Shown in pieces: positions 23,052 to 27,354 of a stretch of DNA of 27,354 nt. The stretch's first letter is position 1, and each line of letters starts with the position of its first letter. The DNA lies in the IMG/VR virus record IMGVR_UViG_3300009378_000046, positions 1 to 27,354 of that record. The stretch is one strand, 5' to 3'. Under the pieces are notes generated by a model. It searched no databases. It worked only from the letters and a program-made list of their open reading frames with translations, and was not told the DNA's origin. The stretch is from a virus. The translations under genes and the position numbers were made by a program.

Positions 23052-24742
23052 CAGCAGCCTCGGGCTTCGAAGTCGGAACGGCCGGTTACGCATTCGCTGC
23101 GATGATGGGCTCGATCATCGACCAAGCGTACACCTTCCCTGCGCTTTTCCCCGCAGACCCGATCGAGGGAATGCGTGTTGGCGAAGTGCAAGTGATGGGC
23201 GCGGATGAGGGAATGCCTGTCGCTAAGTGCTACGGCGCGCAAGCGAAGGTCGGTGGGCAGATTATCTGGGCCGGTAAACTCGAAGAGCGCCAAACGAGTA
23301 ACCACAGCGGTAAGAACACCAACCGCATTGAGTACACGTACTACGCTGACTGCGCGATCGCGATCTGTCGAACTGCTGGCACTGCGTTGGACAAGGTAGA
23401 GCGCATCTGGGCCGACGAAAAACTCGTTTACCACAACCCGGATATCTTCACACCGGTAGTGGCTACGGGGGACGGCACCGGGATGATGGTTAACGCGTGG
23501 ACAACGGGTTGGTTGTTCTTTGACCCGGTGGTCAACTCGACTGTGATCGCTGACGTTTACGATAAGTACAGTGTCGGGTCGAAACTCACGCTCGCGGGCT
23601 TCACCAACTCCGAAAACAACTTCTCGAATGTTGAGATCATCGAGAAGCGAAAGGAGCGCTTCTTTGCGCACCCGTACTCCGACTACCGCGACCTCTTTGC
23701 GTTCCGACTTTCGCGAGTCGGTGTTGATGAATGGACTCTTGGTACGTACCCGAACTACGGGCCGCACGGAACAACGAACGTTATCACGTTCACGGAGACC
23801 GTCGGTAACGGCTGGAAAAACAACATGCAAAGGGCCGGAGTCCCCGACCTGAACCTCGGCGATCAAACGACTCCGTGGGCGCATATGGCCGCTATCTCGG
23901 GCATCGGCAACGTTCCGGCGTTTAAGGATCTGGCGTACATGGGGTGCGATAGTCTTGCGCTTGAGGACTACGGTGTCCGCATTCCTACGTTCGCTTTCTT
24001 GGTGACGAACAACAGCCAGAACACCGTTGGCGATGTGCTCGACGACATTCTCGCCGACACTGGACTCCCTTCGTCAGTGTTCGATACGACAGGAGTATCG
24101 ACGCAAACGGTCCTCGGCTACACGATTAAAGGGCCGACAGAGACCGTCAAGAAACTCCAACCTCTGCTCGTCGCCTTTGACATCGTGGCTCAAGAGCGCG
24201 GAACGACATTGCTGTTCACGGATAGGAGCGCAGTTGATACCGTAACCATCGACGCGGACTATTTGGGCGCAGTGTCAGGCGACACGAACGAGACTAGTGG
24301 CGGCGTAGAAATGCAGGAGGTGCCGGTTAACGAACGCCTCGGCGAAGTCACCGTGTCCTACATCAACGCTGACGACGAGTGGCAAGCCGGGTTGGCTCGA
24401 GCCCGTGCGTGGACGCAACCGAACTCAACTCCAGGGCTAAATGCGCGCGAAACACCGGATCGGTGGACGAGCAAGTCGATTAACCTTTCGAACATGACGC
24501 TCGCAGAAGCAAGCGCTGACGAAATCGCAAACCGGCTGCTTTGGACTTCGTGGGCTGACTCGATTCGGTTTAAGTTCACGTTGCCTCCGCGCTACTTAGC
24601 CCTGCAAGAGTGTGATCGCGTGAACTTCACAGCAAACGGCGTGAACTACAACGCGATCGTGCATCGCGTAGACGTAGGCGCTGACTACCTCATCGAAGTG
24701 GAGGCCGTTCTCGACGTCGCCGTCGACCAGACGTTTAGTTAA
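23033..24742 (+). CDS. Tail tip protein, N-terminal part of a gp15-like host-specificity protein
   Basis: A 569-residue protein. ATG 23033 is chosen over 22997 because GGAGG (23023-23027) is correctly spaced. The N-terminus (GTAGYAFAAMMGSIIDQAYTFPALFP) and the early block (GMRVGEVQVMGADEGMPVAKCYG, QIIWAGKLEE, IEYTYYADCAIAICR, IWADEKLVYHN) are those of GTA gp15/phage tail protein 3-type hubs. Later blocks (YMGCDSLALEDYGVRIPTF, and ERLGEVTVSYINADDEWQAG) continue the family. The large TIM-barrel insertion found in many relatives is absent. The protein ends where the longer relatives go on; the remainder is in the next gene. Confidence 0.75.
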   Translation: MATIALAAASGFEVGTAGYAFAAMMGSIIDQAYTFPALFPADPIEGMRVGEVQVMGADEGMPVAKCYGAQAKVGGQIIWAGKLEERQTSNHSGKNTNRIEYTYYADCAIAICRTAGTALDKVERIWADEKLVYHNPDIFTPVVATGDGTGMMVNAWTTGWLFFDPVVNSTVIADVYDKYSVGSKLTLAGFTNSENNFSNVEIIEKRKERFFAHPYSDYRDLFAFRLSRVGVDEWTLGTYPNYGPHGTTNVITFTETVGNGWKNNMQRAGVPDLNLGDQTTPWAHMAAISGIGNVPAFKDLAYMGCDSLALEDYGVRIPTFAFLVTNNSQNTVGDVLDDILADTGLPSSVFDTTGVSTQTVLGYTIKGPTETVKKLQPLLVAFDIVAQERGTTLLFTDRSAVDTVTIDADYLGAVSGDTNETSGGVEMQEVPVNERLGEVTVSYINADDEWQAGLARARAWTQPNSTPGLNARETPDRWTSKSINLSNMTLAEASADEIANRLLWTSWADSIRFKFTLPPRYLALQECDRVNFTANGVNYNAIVHRVDVGADYLIEVEAVLDVAVDQTFS

Positions 24743-24743
24743 C

Positions 24744-25769
24744 ATGGCTCAACTACACGAGAAGATCTACGACGCACCGGCACCGATCCTAGAGATCGTC
24801 GATGTTGGTCCGCTCTTCCCTGGACACGAGCAAACGCCTGGTGTCTACCTTTGTGCAGAGCAGCCGAACATCACCGCTGACCACACGAAAGCAACGCCGC
24901 CGGCAATCGTCTATCGGAGTTTCGATGAGGGGACGAATTGGGACCAAATCGCCGTTCTGGATCAAATGGTCGAGCATGGGCTGCTTGGACCCGCGGAATC
25001 CGACACGATTGTCCCGTCAGTCGGCCACCTCAAGACGCAAAGCGCAACGCTACCATTCGGGTGGGATACTGCGAGCGAACTAGACGTAACGTTCGCGAAG
25101 TCCTATACGCCCGAGACTGCGCCAGAGCTTGAAGTGCTTAATGGCGCGAATCGTTTGATCGTCGGTAAGGAGGTGCTGCAGTTTAAGACAGCGACGCTTG
25201 ACGAAGCAGCGGTAAACGCGTACACGCTCACAAACCTCTTAAGAGGCACACAAGGCTCCGAAACGGTGCTTTCGGAGCTCACGGCGGGCGATCGCGTGCT
25301 TGTCGTGTCTCCGGACACCTTCCACTTCCTTGCGCTCAACCCCGCGGACGTCGGGACGACCCTCTATCTGAAGGTTGTGTCGCCCGGTCAAGCATTGTCG
25401 GACGTCGCGCAGATCACGCACACAGTCGAAGCGCTAAACGTCTCTCCGTGGGGGCCGGCGACTGTGGCTGGAAGCCGAGATGGGAGCAACAACCTGACGA
25501 TCACGTGGAATCGACGCACGCGGGCGACCGTTCGGGCGTTTGGGGTGCAAGGAAGGCCTCTATTCGAGGATTTGGAGACGTACGAAGTCGACATTTACGA
25601 CTCCGTACCTGCTGTCGTGCGCACAATCACAGTGACCACTGAGTCAGCAAGTTACACAGCAGCCCAACAAACAACCGATGGACTCACACCAGGCGATCCG
25701 GTCAGCCTCAGAGTCTACCAAACATCGCGTCTGACTGACCGCGGACGCCCTGCAATCGCAACTGTCTAA
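24744..25769 (+). CDS. Tail tip protein, C-terminal part of a gp15-like system
   Basis: A 341-residue protein whose ATG lies two bases after the previous stop. It contains the block YTLTNLLRGTQGSE and later ITWNRRTR, both usual in the C-terminal half of gp15-type proteins. A fibronectin-like C-terminus (SPWGPATVAGSRDG, EVDIYDSVPAVVRTITV) completes it. The two genes together look like one longer protein divided in two. No frameshift motif is seen at the border and the new start is in frame 3 while the previous gene is in frame 2, so I read it as real gene fission. Confidence 0.7.
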   Translation: MAQLHEKIYDAPAPILEIVDVGPLFPGHEQTPGVYLCAEQPNITADHTKATPPAIVYRSFDEGTNWDQIAVLDQMVEHGLLGPAESDTIVPSVGHLKTQSATLPFGWDTASELDVTFAKSYTPETAPELEVLNGANRLIVGKEVLQFKTATLDEAAVNAYTLTNLLRGTQGSETVLSELTAGDRVLVVSPDTFHFLALNPADVGTTLYLKVVSPGQALSDVAQITHTVEALNVSPWGPATVAGSRDGSNNLTITWNRRTRATVRAFGVQGRPLFEDLETYEVDIYDSVPAVVRTITVTTESASYTAAQQTTDGLTPGDPVSLRVYQTSRLTDRGRPAIATV

Positions 25770-26443
25770 TGACGACCACTCCGAACCTAACGCTTCCGCT
25801 GCTCACGCCCGGTCAGACCAATGCCGAGGCAACGTTCAACACTGGTCAGCGCGAAGCAGACGCGCTCATCAACCTCAAAGTCGAGTCTGACGCGCTCTCT
25901 GCGCCTCCCGGCGGCGAGTCTGATGGCGAAGCATGGATCTTGTCTGCAAGCGGTACGGGTGCTTGGGCTGGATTCGCTACGGGATCGATCGCGTTGTACC
26001 TCAACAGCGCTTGGACGAACAAGACACCGCAAGGCGGACAGACAGCTTTCGTCGTCAACAAGAAGGCCATGTACTGCTACTCGAGCGTTGAGTCGCTTTG
26101 GTATCCGGTACAGCCGCGTTGGGACACGAGCGAGTACTGGACTGGTCGGTACGGAAGCAACGGAACGAAACTCTATCGCAAGTGCTTCGACCTCGGCGCG
26201 CTTCCGAACAACACGACCGCGACGACCGCGCACTCGATCACGAGCTTGGACATCAGCGAGCACGTCGAGACCGAGTTGAGTTTCCAAGACGGGTCGAAAC
26301 TCTATGGCGGCGAAGCGGCGTTCGTGACTGGAGGCGCGATCCTCGAGATTTGGTTGGACACGACCAACATCAACGTGAAGGACAACGCTAATTTGTCGAC
26401 GTACAGTGCGAAACTCGCAGTCACTTACGAGCGAGACGGTTAG
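25769..26443 (+). CDS. DUF2793-like tail tip or fibre protein
   Basis: A 224-residue protein starting in a TAATG junction. Residues about 1-105 match the DUF2793 pattern: LTLPLLTPGQTNAEATFN, LKVESDALSAPPGGESDGEAWIL, and GTGAWAGFATGSIALYL with a WTNKTPQGGQTAFV segment. Residues about 110-224 are a distinct beta-rich domain (EYWTGRYGSNGTKLYRKCFDLGALP, then IEIWLDTTNINVKDNANLS) likely to be the exposed receptor-contacting or capping part. It is the last gene of the tail module and is followed at once by a hairpin. Confidence 0.75.
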   Translation: MTTTPNLTLPLLTPGQTNAEATFNTGQREADALINLKVESDALSAPPGGESDGEAWILSASGTGAWAGFATGSIALYLNSAWTNKTPQGGQTAFVVNKKAMYCYSSVESLWYPVQPRWDTSEYWTGRYGSNGTKLYRKCFDLGALPNNTTATTAHSITSLDISEHVETELSFQDGSKLYGGEAAFVTGGAILEIWLDTTNINVKDNANLSTYSAKLAVTYERDG

Positions 26444-26459
26444 CGCCAAAACATTGGCG
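26444..26459 (+). terminator. Short hairpin right after the last tail gene
   Basis: A perfect six-pair stem (CGCCAA/TTGGCG) with an AACA loop, starting one base after the TAG stop. It lacks a U-run, so it is a weak terminator or processing site closing the tail operon. Confidence 0.5.
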
Positions 26460-26481
26460 GGGACTGAGTGGCCGCGTCGGC

Positions 26482-26490
26482 GTAAAATAC
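26482..26490 (+). promoter_or_regulatory. GTAAAATAC promoter-like box, copy 1
   Basis: The nonamer GTAAAATAC occurs here and again at 26788. TAAAAT (26483-26488) would serve as a -10 box and puts +1 near 26494-26495, exactly at the GTG of the next gene, so its mRNA could be leaderless. No consensus -35 is seen at 16-18 bases. Confidence 0.5.
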
Positions 26491-26494
26491 CGAT

Positions 26495-26722
26495 GTGGCC
26501 ACTCTGCTGACCTTCCACCGCATCGCCGATGCGCGCGCTTACGCCCGAGCAATCGGACGTCCGTGGGCCGAGATGGAGTACGTCCTGATCGCGCGCCGAG
26601 TTGAGACTGGGACTCAATCTCAAAGAGCAACCGCGATGCGCGGAGAGGTGGTCCTGGCCCCAAGCAAGGGCGAAACGGAGCGCGAGTCGCTGTGCATCGC
26701 TGTTGCGTCCCTAAGTCCTTAG
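26495..26722 (+). CDS. Small hypothetical protein, possibly leaderless
   Basis: A 75-residue ORF from GTG 26495. No SD precedes it; the promoter-like box lies directly upstream, which is why a leaderless start is considered. The sequence (FHRIADARAYARAIGRPWAEMEYVLIARRVE) has a helical N-terminus, followed by a basic and polar C-terminus. The stop codon lies inside the left arm and loop of the long hairpin. No family recognised. It is outside the tail operon, in what may be the start of a different transcription unit. Confidence 0.5.
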   Translation: MATLLTFHRIADARAYARAIGRPWAEMEYVLIARRVETGTQSQRATAMRGEVVLAPSKGETERESLCIAVASLSP

Positions 26723-26740
26723 AAACAAAGGACTTAGGGA
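26708..26740. terminator. Perfect 13-pair inverted repeat
   Basis: TCCCTAAGTCCTT (26708-26720) and AAGGACTTAGGGA (26728-26740) pair perfectly around AGAAACA. The stop codon of the preceding small gene overlaps the loop. No U-run follows on either strand. It could be a bidirectional stem-type terminator, a transcript stabiliser or a protein binding site. Confidence 0.65.
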
Positions 26741-26787
26741 AATTCAAAGTTCTGGAAAATTATCCAGTTTTGGCCTCTCCGGCTGGT

Positions 26788-26822
26788 GTAAAATACAACG
26801 TGTGTGCGTCAAACCGACGCAC
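26788..26822 (+). promoter_or_regulatory. GTAAAATAC box, copy 2, with 5' leader hairpin
   Basis: GTAAAATAC (26788-26796) repeats copy 1. With TAAAAT as -10 the transcript would start near 26801. Directly there, GTGCGTC-AAACC-GACGCAC (26804-26822) makes a perfect seven-pair hairpin, which would cap the 5' end of the mRNA of the next gene. Upstream lies a small inverted repeat, CTGGA...TCCAG (26752-26767), a possible operator. Confidence 0.5.
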
Positions 26823-26841
26823 CCTACCAAACAGAGACAGC

Positions 26842-27072
26842 ATGAACAAAACCGAACGCACCCTCAAGATCACCGCGCAGCAGGAAGACCTCCTGGCCGA
26901 GATCGAAGCGCTTGACGAGCTGATCGAGGAGTACGAGAGCGAGATCGAGGATGCCGAAGAGAACGACGCCGAGCCTGAGTCGGCCACGATCTACCGGGAC
27001 CTCGAAGTCGCCAAGGAGGACCGCGACGACTTCATCAACGAACTCCCCGAAAGGCTTCGTCCTGCCGCCTAA
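26842..27072 (+). CDS. Small acidic coiled-coil protein
   Basis: A 76-residue protein starting MNKTERTLK. ATG 26842 is chosen because the longer frame from 26692 would read through the hairpin and the promoter-like box. Residues about 12-45 are a strongly acidic coiled coil (EDLLAEIEALDELIEEYESE), followed by a second helix and a short basic tail. There is no clear SD; ACAGAGACAG lies directly before the ATG and reappears before the next gene. No family recognised. Confidence 0.6.
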   Translation: MNKTERTLKITAQQEDLLAEIEALDELIEEYESEIEDAEENDAEPESATIYRDLEVAKEDRDDFINELPERLRPAA

Positions 27073-27103
27073 CAGCAACAGAAACAGCAACAGAGACAGA
27101 GAC

Positions 27104-27354
27104 ATGACTTACGCCTACACCGTCAAGAACATCAGCACCAACAAGCGCCTCTCCGAGGAGACGGAATGCTTCAGCCTCGACCTCTTCAAGGGTCGGACGA
27201 AACTCGGAGACGTCTCCAACCGCGGATGCGGAGGCCCCAACGAGTGGGGACTCAAGCACGAAGACGCCGACGCCTTCCTCGCGTGGGCTGAGGTGGAGTT
27301 GAAGGCGCAGATGGAAGCCGTCGAGAAGTCGTGGGGCTTCAAGTGCGAGCACGA
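27104..27354 (+). CDS. Hypothetical protein, truncated by the window end
   Basis: An open frame from ATG 27104 to the end of the window, at least 83 residues with no stop. It begins MTYAYTVKNISTNKRL and contains KLGDVSNRGCGGPNEWGLKHEDADAFLAW. The preceding leader is a purine-rich CAACAGAGACAGAGAC repeat almost identical to that upstream of the previous gene. Codons end in C or G more regularly than in the tail genes. The family is not recognised. The gene is credible because of its codon regularity and the shared leader. Confidence 0.6.
   Translation, partial: MTYAYTVKNISTNKRLSEETECFSLDLFKGRTKLGDVSNRGCGGPNEWGLKHEDADAFLAWAEVELKAQMEAVEKSWGFKCEH

Noticed and set aside
26454-26488. TTGGCG as -35 for the first GTAAAATAC box
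   Set aside because: The spacing to TAAAAT is 23 bases, too long for a normal sigma70 promoter, and TTGGCG is the arm of a hairpin.
1-27354. tRNA genes, CRISPR arrays, insertion sequences, integrase or attachment sites
   Set aside because: I saw no cloverleaf-like sequence, no regularly spaced repeats, no transposase or integrase motifs and no long terminal repeats in the window.

Overview
The window looks like the late structural region of a tailed, double-stranded DNA phage or prophage, most likely a siphovirus. Evidence for this is the tight co-directional layout (every credible gene is on the + strand, with ATGA, TAATG or TAGTG junctions), a long tape measure gene, a frameshifted tail assembly chaperone and no visible sheath or baseplate-wedge genes. 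A Gram-negative host is suggested by a lipobox-bearing, spanin-like membrane protein and by a tail-tip gene set (DUF2460, DUF2163/BR0599, NlpC/P60, gp15-like) that matches the order known from the Rhodobacter gene transfer agent and related alphaproteobacterial phages. The host itself cannot be named from the sequence. GTG and TTG starts are common and several are fixed by good Shine-Dalgarno (SD) sequences.

Layout. (1) 1-1700 holds small DNA-metabolism or accessory genes: a 5'-truncated ORF, an MT-A70 adenine methyltransferase, a multi-CxxC zinc protein, a small coiled-coil protein and a VRR-NUC-like nuclease. (2) 1701-1945 is an AT-rich gap with a candidate promoter and a perfect GGGGGTATACCCCC palindrome, in front of a zinc-finger plus double-HTH protein. 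(3) 2812-4906 is packaging: a CxxHGG-type putative small terminase and a complete large terminase. (4) 4906-5938 contains three consecutive small membrane proteins, one with u-spanin-like architecture, plus a tiny ORF. This looks like a lysis cassette without an endolysin, sitting between terminase and portal. (5) 5931-12222 is the head: a DUF4055-type portal, an 884-residue MuF-like protein fused to a C-terminal HELAH metallopeptidase domain, a small acidic ORF, scaffold and a P22-type coat protein. (6) 12281-14849 holds small head and connector genes. (7) 14861-20269 is tail tube, G/GT chaperones with a GGGAAAC slip site, and tape measure. (8) 20269-26443 is the GTA-like tail tip. (9) 26444-27354 is a new transcriptional zone: hairpins, two copies of a GTAAAATAC promoter-like box and three small unknown genes, the last cut by the window end.

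The genes form a complete virion pipeline: terminase packages DNA through the portal into a P22-type shell assembled on the scaffold, connectors close the head, the tube grows on the tape measure with the G/GT chaperones, and the hub carries a peptidoglycan hydrolase. The least routine elements are the MuF-metallopeptidase fusion with a possible partner gene immediately downstream, the canonical frameshift site, the repeated hairpin plus CCCCTCT plus SD modules around highly expressed virion genes, the duplicated tail-tip domain, and the promoter-like repeats at the right end. I do not see a demonstrably new multi-gene defence or mobile system. Family names are from recognition by eye, not from a database search.
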